Source: Paracoccaceae bacterium (GTDB lineage: Bacteria > Pseudomonadota > Alphaproteobacteria > Rhodobacterales > Rhodobacteraceae). From it: a stretch of DNA of 64,000 nt. The notes below the pieces were generated by a model that did not search any database, was not told where the DNA came from, and worked only from the letters and a program-made list of their open reading frames with translations. Positions 55,238 through 64,000 of the stretch are shown piece by piece. Each line of letters begins with the position of its first letter. Position 1 is the first letter of the stretch. The position numbers and the translations under genes were made by a program. The DNA is taken from the NCBI GenBank assembly GCA_022448245.1, contig JAKVCO010000017.1, positions 1 to 64,000 of the forward strand. The letters are read 5' to 3'.

Positions 55238-57681
55238 TCCGCAGGCTCCATCACGGCGTCGGTGCGGGGAAGACGGCTTTCGGGGTCATAGGCAGGCTCA
55301 CCCAGCACACTGGCCGCGCGCGGCTCCCCGTGAATGACGACCTCAAGCGCCTGCCCCGCGGTCGCGGCCTTTGGCTTGATGTAGGCAAAGGCGAGGATTT
55401 TGCCGACGGTGGGCCCGAATGCAACGGACGCGGTGGAGCCCATAACTTCCCCGTCCATCAGCACGGCCTGACCACCGTGGCCATCCGCCTTCCCGTCGGG
55501 TTCAATCTCCAGATACGCGCAGACCCAAGGCAGATCTTCGGTCAGCGTCTTGTCGCGGCCGAGGTACTCCTTATCGGTGCGCGCAAAACGCAGCACGTCC
55601 GCCTCAGCGAGCGCGACTTCGTTGGTCAGCTCGCCTGCACCTTTGAAGCCCTTTTCTATCCGCGTGACGTTCATCGCGAAGGAGCCATAATCGGCAATGC
55701 CATGGGCCTCACCTGCCGCCCAAAGCGCGTTGTAGACATCAAAGCAGGCCTCACGCGGCATGTGGAATTCCCAGCCGAGCTCACCCGCGTAAGACATCCG
55801 GAAGGCCCAGATATTGTGACCAGCCACCGTGATCTCCTGCGTGGATTGCCAGCGGAAGCCCGCGTTCGACAGATCCGCCTCGGTGCAGGCGCCAAGCACA
55901 TCGCGCGAGCGAGGGCCGTTGAGCGAGAGCGCCGTCCATGCCTCAGAGAGCGCCGTGATCGTCGCGTCCTCCCCATCCTGATGCTGGGTCAGGTGGTCGA
56001 GCAGTCGCTGCTCGAAGAAGGCCGCGCAGACGAGGTAGAACTTGTCCACGGCCATGCCCACGATGGTCATCTCCACCTCGATGCGCCCTGCCCGGTTGAG
56101 CATATGGGTCAGCGTCATGGAGCCGACTTCCTGTGGCATCCGGTTGGCCGTCAGGCGATCTAGCATCGCGTAGGCGTCAGGCCCTTCGACGAGCACTTTG
56201 GTGAACGCCGTCACATCCATGATGCCCACGGCCTCCCGCACCGCTTTCACCTCGGCGGCGACCATGTCGTCCACCGGCGTGCGGTTGAAGCTGTAGTGAT
56301 CTTCCTGCGCGATGCCCTTGGCAAAGAAGCGGGGGCGTTCGAAACCGTAGACCTCTTCGTGCACAGCGCCCTTCTCCTTGAGGAGATCTTGGAGCGGCGA
56401 CGGCTTGATAGGGCGGCCGACGAGGCGGTTGAAATGCGGGAACGGGATCTCTTGACGCAGGCAGTAATCTGCCTCCGCCTTGATGACCTGCCACTCCTTA
56501 TTGGCCTAGCTGCCGAAGCGGCGCGGGTCGTACTCGCGCATGGAGATATCGGCCGCCCTATACACCACCCAACGCACCAATTCGCGCGTGAGGCCCGGGC
56601 CCCAGCCGATCCCGATCTGTGTCCCGCAGCAGCACCAGTAATTCCGCAGAACCGGAGCCGGACCAATGAGCGGGTTGCCATCGGGCGGGTGGCTGATTGC
56701 GCCATGGACCTCTCGCTGAATACCGAGCTCCGCAAAGATCGGCATACGGTTCAGGCTCTCCTCCAGATAGGACATGATGCGGTCGTAGTCGGCATCGAAG
56801 AGCCAATTCTCGTAGTCCCACGGGCAGTGGTCGTGCCAGACGGAGTTCGGGGTCACTTTCTCGTAAATCCCGATAAGGCCACGCTTTTGCTCCATCCGGA
56901 TGTAACCGGAGACCTTCTTGTCATCGCGGATGACGGGCAGCTCTTTGTCGAGGTTTTCGAACTCCGGTACAGGCTCCGTCACGAAGTAATGGTGCGTCAT
57001 GGAGGTCATAGGCAGCTGGAGGCCTGACCATTCGCCCATCTGGCGCGCATAGGTGCCGCCCGCGTTGACGACGTGTTCACAGGTTATGGTGCCCTTCTCG
57101 GTCTCCACCTGCCATTCGCTCGAAGGCAATTGAGTGATGTTGGTCGCGCGGCAGTGGCGGATGATGCAGACGCCCTTCTGGCGGGCGCCAGCAGCCATGG
57201 CCATCGTGACGTTGGTTGGGTCAACGTGGCCGTCGTCGGGCGTGTGAAACGCACCCAAAACGCCGTCGAGATTGTAGAACGGATGCTCTTTGGCGATCGC
57301 AGCCGTGTCAACGAGCTCGATATTGAAGCCTAGCGAACGGCCCACCGACAGCATGTGGCGCAGCCAGTCCATTTCGTCCTCGGTATAGGCCAAACGGAAT
57401 GAGCCACAGCCGTGCCACGTGACGGGCTGGCCGGTCTCAGCCTCCGGCCCCTTGGAGTAGAGCCCGATGTTGTAATCCACGCCTTTGCCGAGACCGAAGC
57501 TCGAGGTCGAATGCGTGATCTGTCCCGCAGCGTGCCAGGTGCTGCCAGAGGTCAGCTCCGCCTGTTCGAGCAGCACGGTCTCCGCGCCCCACCCTTCGTG
57601 ACCCTGGTGATAGGCAAGGTCCACCCCCATGACGCCCCCACCGATAATGACGACGCGGGCTGTGCTTGGAAAATCTGACAC
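55234..57681 (-). pseudogene. Dimethylglycine/sarcosine dehydrogenase-like flavoprotein, interrupted by TAG
   Basis: The 815-codon frame starts at GTG 57681 (AGAGGA upstream). FAD motif VVIIGGGVMGVDLAYHQ, LTSGSTWHAAGQ and a DAO domain fill the first 390 codons. TAG at 56508-56506 interrupts RRFGS*ANKEWQVIKAEADY, where relatives have Tyr. The frame then continues through a complete GcvT-type folate-binding half (GFERPRFFAKG, YAGELGWEFHMP, DGEVMGS). These enzymes demethylate N-methylated amino acids and pass the methyl group to tetrahydrofolate. It is first in the minus-strand catabolic operon. Confidence 0.84.
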
Positions 57682-57746
57682 TGAACTTGTCCTCTGAGGC
57701 GCTTTTCGCTCGACAAGCTGAGCGCACAAAAGTACCATAATAAATA
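57682..57746. promoter_or_regulatory. Divergent promoter region of the amine-catabolic cluster
   Basis: This short AT-rich 65-bp gap separates the GTG of the flavoprotein gene from the ATG of the RpiR-type gene. It contains ACCATAATAAATAATGAAT, which is probably promoter sequence, but no clear palindromic operator is seen. Confidence 0.4.
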
Positions 57747-58666
57747 ATGAATGGGATAAATGTATCAAAAGAGATTCTGGGGCGTCTCGCCGACGAATTG
57801 CCAGACCTCACCCCCGAAGCGCGCAAGGCCGCGACCTACGTGCTAGAGAACCCGCGCGCAAGGCCGCGACCTACGTGCTAGAGAACCCGCGCGACGTGGG
57901 CGTCTCCACCGTGCGCGAGATGGCCGACGCCGCGAACGTAAAGCCCAACACGCTTGTGCGCATGGCGCGACAGGTGGGCTTTGAAGGGTACGAGGACTTC
58001 CGCACCCCCTTCCGCGAAGCCATCCGAAATGGCGCCGCAAACTTCAGCGACCGCGCGAAATGGCTTCAGGGCATCCGCAAATCCGGTGACCTCGGCGGGC
58101 TCTTTGCCGACATGGTGCAAGAGACCATGCGCAACCTTGATGAGACTTTCGCGGCCATCAGCCCTGACAAGCTCGAAGCGGCGGCCCACGATGTTTGGAA
58201 CTCGCGTAACGTCTACGTGCTGGGTATGGGCATCCACAATTCGAACGCCCGCAATTTCACCTACCTCGCCTCGACCGGGATAGTGCAGATCCACGCGATC
58301 CCCCACCCCGGCTCCACCCCGGCCGATGACCTCGCATGGGCGGATGAGCGTGACGTGTTTATCGCCATCACCTGCAAACCCTATCGGACCGAGGTCGTGG
58401 AGGCGGTGAGCCTCGCCAAAGAGCAAGGCATGACAGTCGTGGCCCTGTCAGACAGCCCGGCGAGCCCGATCCTGCGCGAGGCCGACCACGGGTTTACGGT
58501 GTCCGTCAACACGCCGCAGTTCTTTCCATCTTCGGTCAGCATCATCGCCCTGCTCGAGACGCTTTTGTCCTTCGTCGTCGCTGTCGCAAGTGATGAAGTC
58601 CCCGAGCGCGTCGCCAAGTTCCACGCCCGGCGCCATCAGTTGGGCCTTTACCATGAGGAGCAATGA
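57747..58666 (+). pseudogene. RpiR-family (HTH plus SIS domain) regulator, broken by a 35-bp tandem duplication
   Basis: The frame begins MNGINVSKEILGRLADELPD at 57747 and is correct through ATYVLENPR. There a perfect 35-bp tandem repeat (57821-57890) shifts the frame and leads to TAG. The remaining protein (DVGVSTVREMADAANVKPNT, then an SIS domain with YVLGMGIHNSNARN and ALSDSPASPI) is open to 58666. Removing one copy restores about 294 codons. The HTH is the part damaged, so repression or activation of the divergent cluster is probably lost. The ATG at 57875 could give an SIS-containing fragment. Confidence 0.84.
57821..57890. repeat. Perfect 35-bp tandem duplication inside the RpiR-type gene
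   Basis: Copy 1 is 57821-57855 and copy 2 is 57856-57890; the unit begins GCGCAAGGCC and ends AGAACCCGC. The copies are identical, so the event is recent or an assembly artefact. 35 is not a multiple of three. Confidence 0.95.
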
Positions 58667-59741
58667 GCAACGAGGACTGAGTCTCTACGCTCCCTCGATG
58701 CCCGCTACTACACCGACCCGCAGGTCTTTGGGATCGAGAAAGCGGGCCTTCTGGCGAAGACGTGGCAGTTTGGCTGTCACCTCTCCAAGCTCGAACAGAC
58801 GGGCGCCTTCACTACCTTCGAGATTGCGGGCGAAAGCCTCTTTGCCATCGGGGCCGCGATGGTGAGGTGCGGGTGTTCGACAACGTCTGCCAACACCGCG
58901 CGCACCAGCTGGTGCAGGGATCAGGTCGCAAAACCACCGTCACCTGCCCCTATCATGCTTGGACCTATGACCTCACAGGCCAGCTCCGCGCTGGGCCCAA
59001 CATCAAGTCCGTCCCAGATTTTGACCCCTCCTGCATCCGCCTGACGCAGGTGAGGTCGGAGGCGTTCCTGAGCTTCCTTTTCGTCAAGCTCGACCCCGAG
59101 GCCGCCCCCATGGACGAATGGTTCTCCAATGCCCGCAAGGAGCTTGAGAAATGGGTGCCGAACTGAAGCCGCTCCAGTGGGTGGAAATCCCCGCGAACTG
59201 CAACTGGAAGGTCACGGTCGAGAACTATTCGGAGTGCTATCACTGCTCGCTCCGCCACCCGACCTTCGCCAACGGCGTGGTCAAACCGTCGACCTACGAC
59301 ATCCAGCCCCACGGCAAATGCCTGCGGCACACGACCGAATGTCAGAGCCTCGAGGACATGACCTATGACATCAACTCGGGCTTTGAGCATTACGACGAGT
59401 ACTCGAGCTGGTTCCTCTTCCCGATGTTCTCCGCGCAGGTCTATCCGGGTAACGTGCTCAACACCTATCACTGGCGCGTGATCGATGACGCCCATGCGGT
59501 CGTCTGGCGCGGCTGGTACTCGGCTGGCGGCGTCGAAGACGCGAAAGTCCGCGCGCTGGCGATCCAGGACCGCGAGACAACGGTGGAGAAAGACATCCAC
59601 CTCGTTGAAAGCGTACAGCGCGGGCTGAAATCGCGCGGCTACGTGCCCGGGCCTCTGGTTGTTGATCACAAGAGCGGGGTGAACGCCGAGCATCCGGTCA
59701 TGCATTTGCAACGCTGGTTCAAGGAAGCTGTCGATGGCTGA
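58663..59741 (+). pseudogene. Rieske non-haem oxygenase large subunit (betaine-demethylase type), at least three frameshifts
   Basis: The start ATG (58663) overlaps the regulator stop. An extra base near 58678 is needed to explain the shift from MSNED into ESLRSLDARYYTDPQ. One base is missing near 58850 (after ESLFAI, before GRDGEVRVFDN) and another at 59160 (after EKWVP, before ELKPLQWVEIP). The Rieske ligands CQH and CPYH and the mononuclear iron motif NYSECYHCSLRHP are all present. Corrected length is about 360 residues. Related enzymes oxidatively demethylate glycine betaine, carnitine or stachydrine. Confidence 0.83.
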
Positions 59742-60689
59742 ATTTGCGATGCCCGCCAAGTGGACGGCGGAACAGACGCATTTTTTCCGCATCAGGTGGG
59801 CTTCACCTGCCCCCCGTTCGACAACGACGCAGCCCCTTCCGATTTCCTGCGCATGAGCCCTGAGAGCGTGGGCGGGCGTGGCTGGATGCTCCATGTGCCT
59901 GACTACGCGCATGGGCTCAACCAGCGGAAACAGAACTTCGGGATGATGGACGACTTCGTCCACTGCATGGCGCGCAACGGCGTCGATGTCTGCGGGCAAG
60001 TGGGGTCGAACTGGGTCCATGCCAGCGGGCGCGGCGTCGAAGGCATCCGCCAGCACTGCGCAGACCTGTCCAACAAACACGAAGCCTCGTACCATATGGC
60101 GGGCTACGCGATGATCGAGGCCCTGCGCGCCATGAACATCGAAAAGGTCGCTCTGAACGGTGCCTACCATTGGCCCGACTGGTGGCAGGGCACGGCGGGC
60201 TTCCTGCGCGAGACGGGCTTTGACGTGCTCTGGGCCGGGAACTTCGTCGATCAAGGTTGGTTCCCCGAACAGGAAACCGTCAACGCCAAACGCTGGATCT
60301 TTGACGGCGACCTTTTCGCCAAGAGCTTTGAGTACGTAGCCGAACAAGCGCCCGGGGCCGATGGCTACCTCATCAACGGGATGTGCAACTTTCGCAGCGG
60401 CCCGGGCGATCTGCCCCAACGCCCCCTCCACCTCTCACGCGGGGTGGAAGAGACACGCGGCAAACCGGTCATCGGCCACGACACCGCGCACTATTGGCGG
60501 ATCATGAGAGAGCTTGGCATCGCCCCCACCACCCCTCAGAGTCAGCTGTTTGAGAGCCTCCATGCAGAAGATCATTGCGCTTTGGGCTGTGCCCCGTTTT
60601 GCCTCCACAGCTTTCGAGTGGATGATGCGCCAGCGCGGCGATCTGGATTGCCTGCACGAGCCCTTTGGCGAGGCTTGGTATCAGGGTGA
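59734..60689 (+). pseudogene. Asp/Glu racemase-superfamily protein (maleate isomerase/arylmalonate decarboxylase-like), frameshifted
   Basis: From ATG 59734 the frame reads MAEFAMPAK, then one missing G near 59760 displaces VDGGTDAFFPHQVGFTCPPF, which continues open to beyond 60540. Features include DVCGQVGSNWVHASG, ALNGAYHWPDWW and the C-terminal GMCNFRS with GHDTAHYWR, resembling the Cys-dependent Asp/Glu racemase superfamily. The natural stop should lie just before the sulfotransferase start (60562), but the frame runs on to 60689, so the end may also be altered. The role in the cluster is unknown. Confidence 0.68.
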
Positions 60690-61331
60690 AGACCCGCTTT
60701 GGCCCCGCTTCAAGGATGGTGAGAAGACGACGCCCGGCCTCACGATCGAGAGCGTTTGGGACGATATCCAGCGCCGTGCAGGAGACGGGCCGGTCTTCCT
60801 GAAAGACTTCCCCCACTACATCAACCACATGTGGACGCCCGCGTTCCTTGCGAATTTCACGCACGCCTTTCTGATCCGCGACCCAGCCAAGACAATCTCG
60901 TCAATGTACAACAAATACAATCTCGTCAATGTACAACAAATGGCCTGATTTCGATGAGCTCGAAGTGGGCTTTCCCGAACAACGTGCGCTGTTTGATCTG
61001 CTGACGGCCCTGAACGGCGCGCTGCCCCCCCGTGATCGACAGCGACGATCTGCTGGAGGATCCCAAGGCCATGGTCGAGTCATTCTGCGATGCCGTGGGT
61101 ATCCCCTTCCTGCCCGAGACCATGAGCTGAGAGCCCGGCGGCGACCCCTCAGCGCATAGCTGGTGGGACGGCGGGTCGTTTCACGCAAGCCTTGCGAAAT
61201 CGACAGGTCTCACGCCCCAGGTGCGCAAATATATCGAGGTGGCCGACGCGCCAGAACGCGTGCGCCGCGCGCATCGCCGCATGAAACCGCACTACGATCA
61301 CCTCTACGCGCACCGCATCAAACCAAACTGA
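60562..61331 (+). pseudogene. Sulfotransferase-family-like protein, broken by a 25-bp duplication, C-run insertion and TGA
   Basis: The start MQKIIALWAVPRFASTAFEW resembles the PAPS-loop region of sulfotransferases (SxPRSxST-like), with FLIRDPAKTISSMY typical of the 3'-phosphate site. A perfect 25-bp tandem duplication (60892-60941) shifts the frame after SSMYNKYN. A run of seven C near 61024-61031 adds one base before VIDSDDLLEDPKAM. TGA at 61128-61130 replaces the expected Trp in PETMS*EPGGD. The rest is open to 61331. Corrected length is about 247 residues. Confidence 0.78.
60892..60941. repeat. Perfect 25-bp tandem duplication inside the sulfotransferase-like gene
   Basis: Copy 1 is 60892-60916 and copy 2 is 60917-60941; the unit begins ACAATCTCGT and ends TACAACAAAT. 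The copies are identical. The length is one more than a multiple of three, so it frameshifts the gene. Confidence 0.95.
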
Positions 61332-61365
61332 CATCGGCGCCGGACGCCAAAGAAACGGACGCACC

Positions 61366-61746
61366 ATGAGCGCATTTGATGAAGGCCTCTTCCTGCAGGG
61401 CCTCGAGCAGCGCGAAGCCACGCTCGGCGCTGAATACGTCGAAATGAACCTGGCCGCCGCCGACGACTTCACCCGCCCTTTCCAAGAAGCCATGACCGCG
61501 TGGTGCTGGGGCTTTGGCTGAAGCGATGACGTGATCGAGCCCAAAACGCGTTCGATGATGAACCTCGCCATGATCGGCGCGCTCGGCAAAATGCCCGAGT
61601 GGGAAATCCACTGCCGCGGCGCGATCAATAACGGCGTCACCCAGGAAGAGATCAGGGCTATCATCCACGTGATCGGCATTTATTGCGGCGTGCCCCAAGC
61701 GCTGGAGTGCTTTCGTGTGGCGAAGGCCGTCTTGGCCGACCATTAG
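61366..61746 (+). pseudogene. Carboxymuconolactone-decarboxylase-like (AhpD fold) protein with in-frame TGA
   Basis: The 126-codon frame MSAFDEGLFLQGLEQREATL is interrupted at codon 52 by TGA (61519-61521) in CWGFG*SDDVIEPKTRSM, where relatives have Trp, and continues to CRGAINNGVTQEEIRAIIHV and the C-terminal Cys/His region YCGVPQALECFR. One G-to-A change explains it. It resembles 4-carboxymuconolactone decarboxylases. It is the last gene of the plus-strand arm of the catabolic cluster. Confidence 0.82.
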
Positions 61747-61776
61747 GCGGCCCCTCAATGCTTTGGACAAGTACGC

Positions 61777-61800
61777 GGGGCCCTCAGGACCCCGGTCTTT
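61777..61800 (+). terminator. Weak hairpin after the carboxymuconolactone-decarboxylase-like gene
   Basis: GGGGCCC and GGACCCC (61777-61783/61787-61793) can form a stem with one mismatch, followed by GGTCTTTC. The short T-run makes this a weak candidate for the end of the plus-strand cluster. Confidence 0.35.
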
Positions 61801-61874
61801 CATCGCTATCTGGTGATGTACTGGTGGGTTCTCGGAGGACCGTTCTGAGTCAGAAAGCCGTTGCGCGCGGCAAT

Positions 61875-61906
61875 CTATTTCCATATTTCATGCATTATGG
61901 AAATAG
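61875..61906 (+). promoter_or_regulatory. Palindromic operator overlapping the arsR-arsC start codon
   Basis: CTATTTCCATA (61875-61885) and TATGGAAATAG (61896-61906) are perfect 11-bp inverted arms separated by 10 bp. The right arm contains the ATG (61897) of the ArsR-ArsC gene. The size and location suit an ArsR dimer repressing its own operon. Confidence 0.75.
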
Positions 61907-62733
61907 TGATTCCCAATAGACTTACGATCCTCGGCCACCCGCAGCGGCTCGCCCTCTTTCGGCTGCTGATGCGCCGATATCCCGACCGCGTCCCGGCGAG
62001 TGACCTCGCGCGGGCTCTCGAGCTGAAGGCCAACACCCTCTCGACCTATGTGGGCGCCCTGATGAAGGCGGATCTCGTGACCCAAGAGCGTGTGGGCACG
62101 TCCCTGCGCTACGCAATCAACATGGACACGGTCCGTGACACCTTCGACTACCTTTTGCGCGATTGCTGCCGCGGTCGACCGGAGGTTTGCGCCCCCCTCG
62201 ACACTCTTTTCGCGGAAAACGACCGCGCAGAGCGAATGTACAAGGTGCTCTTCATCTGCACCGGCAACTCGGCCCGGTCGATCTTTGCGGAATCGATCCT
62301 GCGCAAGGTCGCTGGAGACCGCTTCATTGCCTACTCCGCGGGCACCAAACCCAAGTCGGAATTGAACCCCTTCGCCCTCGACGTACTCGCGCAAAAGGGC
62401 CACGACATCTCGGTTCTGGAGGCAAAGAACATCGCGGTCTTTCAAGGCGACGATGCACCTGACTTCGACTTCGTCTTCACGGTCTGCGACGAGGCCGCGA
62501 ACGAGGAATGTCCGGCATGGAGGGGGCAACCCGTCAGCGCCCATTGGGGGCTGCCTGACCCAGGGAAAGCAACGGGGTCTTCCAGCGAGAAAAGCCTCGT
62601 TTTTCAAGAAACTTACGACGCGCTCCTGAACCGGACTAGGAGCTTTAGCTCGCTCCCTGTCACCTCCCTCGATCGCTTGGCGCTGCAACAGGCTGTCGAC
62701 GAAATTGCGACCCAAAACCAAGGAACTTCCTAG
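61897..62733 (+). CDS. ArsR repressor fused to arsenate reductase (low-molecular-weight phosphatase type)
   Basis: The 278-residue fusion has a winged-helix ArsR domain (about 5-95: [20 protein letters not shown]) with the metalloid-binding cysteines [11 protein letters not shown] (about 88-98). An LMW-PTP domain follows (about 112-250) with P-loop [15 protein letters not shown] (Cys-x5-Arg) and [16 protein letters not shown]. It would sense As(III) and reduce arsenate. ATG 61897 gives the correct HTH start; the upstream in-frame ATG at 61861 adds only a few residues. The stop overlaps the next GTG (TAGTG). Confidence 0.85.
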   Translation: MEIVIPNRLTILGHPQRLALFRLLMRRYPDRVPASDLARALELKANTLSTYVGALMKADLVTQERVGTSLRYAINMDTVRDTFDYLLRDCCRGRPEVCAPLDTLFAENDRAERMYKVLFICTGNSARSIFAESILRKVAGDRFIAYSAGTKPKSELNPFALDVLAQKGHDISVLEAKNIAVFQGDDAPDFDFVFTVCDEAANEECPAWRGQPVSAHWGLPDPGKATGSSSEKSLVFQETYDALLNRTRSFSSLPVTSLDRLALQQAVDEIATQNQGTS

Positions 62734-63731
62734 TGACTACTTACGCCCTGAACGGCATTGGCCGGATCGGAAAGCTCGCCCTGAAGCCGCTGCTCGAGCG
62801 CGGGGCCAAAATCGCTTGGATCAACGACGCCGTGGGCGATCCCGAGATGCACGCTCATCTTCTGGAATTCGACACTGTCCACGGCCGCTGGCAGGCAGAG
62901 TTTTCATATGACGCAGACAGCGTCACGATCGATGGCACACGCCTGCCGTTCATCGGGACAAGGGACATCAACGACCTGCCCTTGGACGGCGTAGACGTCG
63001 TGATCGACTGCACGGGCGTCTTTAAATCTGAGGCCAAACTCGCACCCTACTTCGAGGCTGGTGTGAAGAAAGTCGTCGTCTCGGCCCCCGTTAAGGATGG
63101 CGGTGCGGCAAACATCGTCTACGGCGTAAATGACGGCATCTACGAGCCTGAGAACCACCACATTGTCACGGCTGCCAGCTGCACGACAAACTGCCTCGCA
63201 CCGGTCGTAAAGGTCATCCACGAGAACCTTGGCATCCGCCATGGGTCGATCACCACGATCCACGACGTGACGAACACGCAAACCATCGTAGATCGCCCCG
63301 CCAAGGACCTGCGGCGCGCGCGGTCAGCACTCAATTCCCTGATCCCGACCACCACAGGCAGCGCCACGGCCATCACCTTGATCTACCCAGAGCTCAAGGG
63401 CCGACTGAACGGCCATGCTGTGCGTGTGCCGCTACTGAATGCCTCGCTGACCGACTGCGTCTTCGAGGTGGAGCGCCCCACGACCATTGAAGAAGTGAAC
63501 GCGCTTTTTGAGGCCGCAGCGGGCAATGAACTAGAGGGACTTCTCGGATACGAGACACGTCCTTTGGTCTCCACGGACTATACCAACGACGAACGATCAA
63601 GCATCGTGGACGCCCTTTCGACCATGGTGATCAACGGCACGCAGGTGAAGATCTACGCGTGGTACGACAACGAGATGGGCTACGCGCATCGCCTCGTAGA
63701 CGTAGCCTTCATGGTGGGAGCATCGGTGTGA
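62733..63731 (+). CDS. ArsJ-associated glyceraldehyde-3-phosphate dehydrogenase
   Basis: The 332-residue GAPDH has the NAD motif [13 protein letters not shown], catalytic Cys in [14 protein letters not shown] and [14 protein letters not shown]. The GTG start overlaps the arsR-arsC stop and is preceded by AAGGAAC. GAPDHs in this position join arsenate to glyceraldehyde-3-phosphate, giving 1-arseno-3-phosphoglycerate, which ArsJ exports. The next gene is arsJ (overlap GTGTGA), which supports the arsenic role over glycolysis. Confidence 0.87.
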   Translation: MTTYALNGIGRIGKLALKPLLERGAKIAWINDAVGDPEMHAHLLEFDTVHGRWQAEFSYDADSVTIDGTRLPFIGTRDINDLPLDGVDVVIDCTGVFKSEAKLAPYFEAGVKKVVVSAPVKDGGAANIVYGVNDGIYEPENHHIVTAASCTTNCLAPVVKVIHENLGIRHGSITTIHDVTNTQTIVDRPAKDLRRARSALNSLIPTTTGSATAITLIYPELKGRLNGHAVRVPLLNASLTDCVFEVERPTTIEEVNALFEAAAGNELEGLLGYETRPLVSTDYTNDERSSIVDALSTMVINGTQVKIYAWYDNEMGYAHRLVDVAFMVGASV

Positions 63732-64000
63732 CCGATACCCCTGCCCGGCCAGAGGGTTTGTCGGCCTATATCGCCGTCACGGCGGCCTATTGGGCTTTCA
63801 TGCTGACGGACGGCGCGCTGCGGATGCTGGTGCTTTTGCACTTCCATACGCTGGGCTTTAGCCCCGTCCAGCTCGCCTACCTCTTCGTCCTCTACGAGGT
63901 TGCGGGCATGGTCACAAACCTCTGCGCGGGTTGGATCGCCGCACGTTTCGGGCTGATGTCGACGCTCTATGCTGGCTTGGGGATCCAGGTTTTGGCCCTT
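63728..64000 (+). CDS. arsJ: ArsJ organoarsenical efflux MFS permease, 5' part
   Basis: Starting at GTG 63728 (overlapping the GAPDH stop), the frame reads [20 protein letters not shown], then [20 protein letters not shown] and [20 protein letters not shown], typical of ArsJ. Two to three membrane helices are visible before the window ends. It exports 1-arseno-3-phosphoglycerate. The frame is intact as far as it can be seen. Confidence 0.85.
   Translation, partial: MTDTPARPEGLSAYIAVTAAYWAFMLTDGALRMLVLLHFHTLGFSPVQLAYLFVLYEVAGMVTNLCAGWIAARFGLMSTLYAGLGIQVLAL

Noticed and set aside
13923-61746. In-frame TAG, TAA and TGA codons as stop-codon recoding or amino acid insertion (two TGA at Trp positions, one TAG at a Tyr position)
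   Set aside because: All three stop codons are also used as normal terminators in the window (for example TGA in many overlaps), the interrupted residues differ, and the genes with stops are mixed with frameshifted ones. Lesions explain this better than recoding.

Overview
The window (64 kb, high GC, tightly packed, mostly overlapping operons) looks like chromosome of a Rhodobacterales/Roseobacter-group alphaproteobacterium. The evidence is the mix of homoprotocatechuate degradation, TctABC uptake, serine-cycle C1 genes, malyl-CoA lyase, betaine-type Rieske/dimethylglycine-dehydrogenase genes and an ArsJ arsenic locus, together with codon use and protein similarity. No rRNA, tRNA, CRISPR array or prophage was seen.

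Layout. 1-0.43 kb: broken end of an IS5-family element. 0.49-6.4 kb: intact hpaF-E-D, an aromatic amino acid decarboxylase, then hpaG-H, all overlapping on the + strand. 6.3-9.7 kb: a class I glutamine amidotransferase, a cytochrome P450 and a glutamine-synthetase-like ligase. 9.7-12.85 kb: a TctCAB-type tricarboxylate transporter with a 9-codon upstream ORF. 12.9-27.65 kb: a complete assimilatory nitrate/nitrite module on the - strand (cysG, nasA, FAD reductase, nrtCD, nrtB, nrtA, nasS, nasT, flavoprotein reductase, nirA). Five of its genes each carry one or two small inactivating lesions, yet the leader RNA before nrtA still shows two A1/G4 hexaloop hairpins and an intrinsic terminator, the pattern of an ANTAR (NasT) antitermination element. 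27.9-29.5 kb: a PfkB sugar kinase and a lyxose/mannose isomerase. 29.5-35.8 kb: serine-cycle genes (mcl1, sgaA, mtkAB, hprA) with an orphan LuxR-type regulator. 35.8-36.8 kb: a siderophore-interacting flavoprotein.

37.1-50.4 kb is the most interesting intact region. It holds a minimal alginate/polymannuronate-like module (Alg44-like PilZ-HlyD, Alg8-like synthase, AlgA, AlgD, and a large secreted RTX protein). Next to it is a three-gene sensory operon: a FIST-domain protein, a hybrid histidine kinase whose first PAS domain has the hallmarks of a LOV blue-light receptor, and a LuxR-type response regulator. A recurring element resembling CGACTATCCTTTCGA lies upstream of several of these genes.

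50.5-61.75 kb: a divergent catabolic cluster, probably for a betaine or N-methylated amino acid (class III aminotransferase, three enolase-superfamily enzymes, a dimethylglycine/sarcosine-dehydrogenase-like flavoprotein, an RpiR regulator, a Rieske oxygenase, an Asp/Glu-racemase-superfamily enzyme, a sulfotransferase-like protein and a carboxymuconolactone-decarboxylase-like protein). Eight of its ten genes carry lesions: nonsense codons, 1-nt indels, and two tandem duplications of 35 and 25 bp. 61.9-64 kb: an intact ArsR-ArsC fusion, an ArsJ-associated GAPDH and arsJ (cut by the window end), with a palindromic operator over the start codon.

The lesions I found, about twenty outside the IS, fall in two whole functional modules, while the neighbouring modules read cleanly. 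The simplest reading is recent loss of selection on nitrate assimilation and on the amine-catabolic cluster. Local sequence error cannot be excluded without reads.
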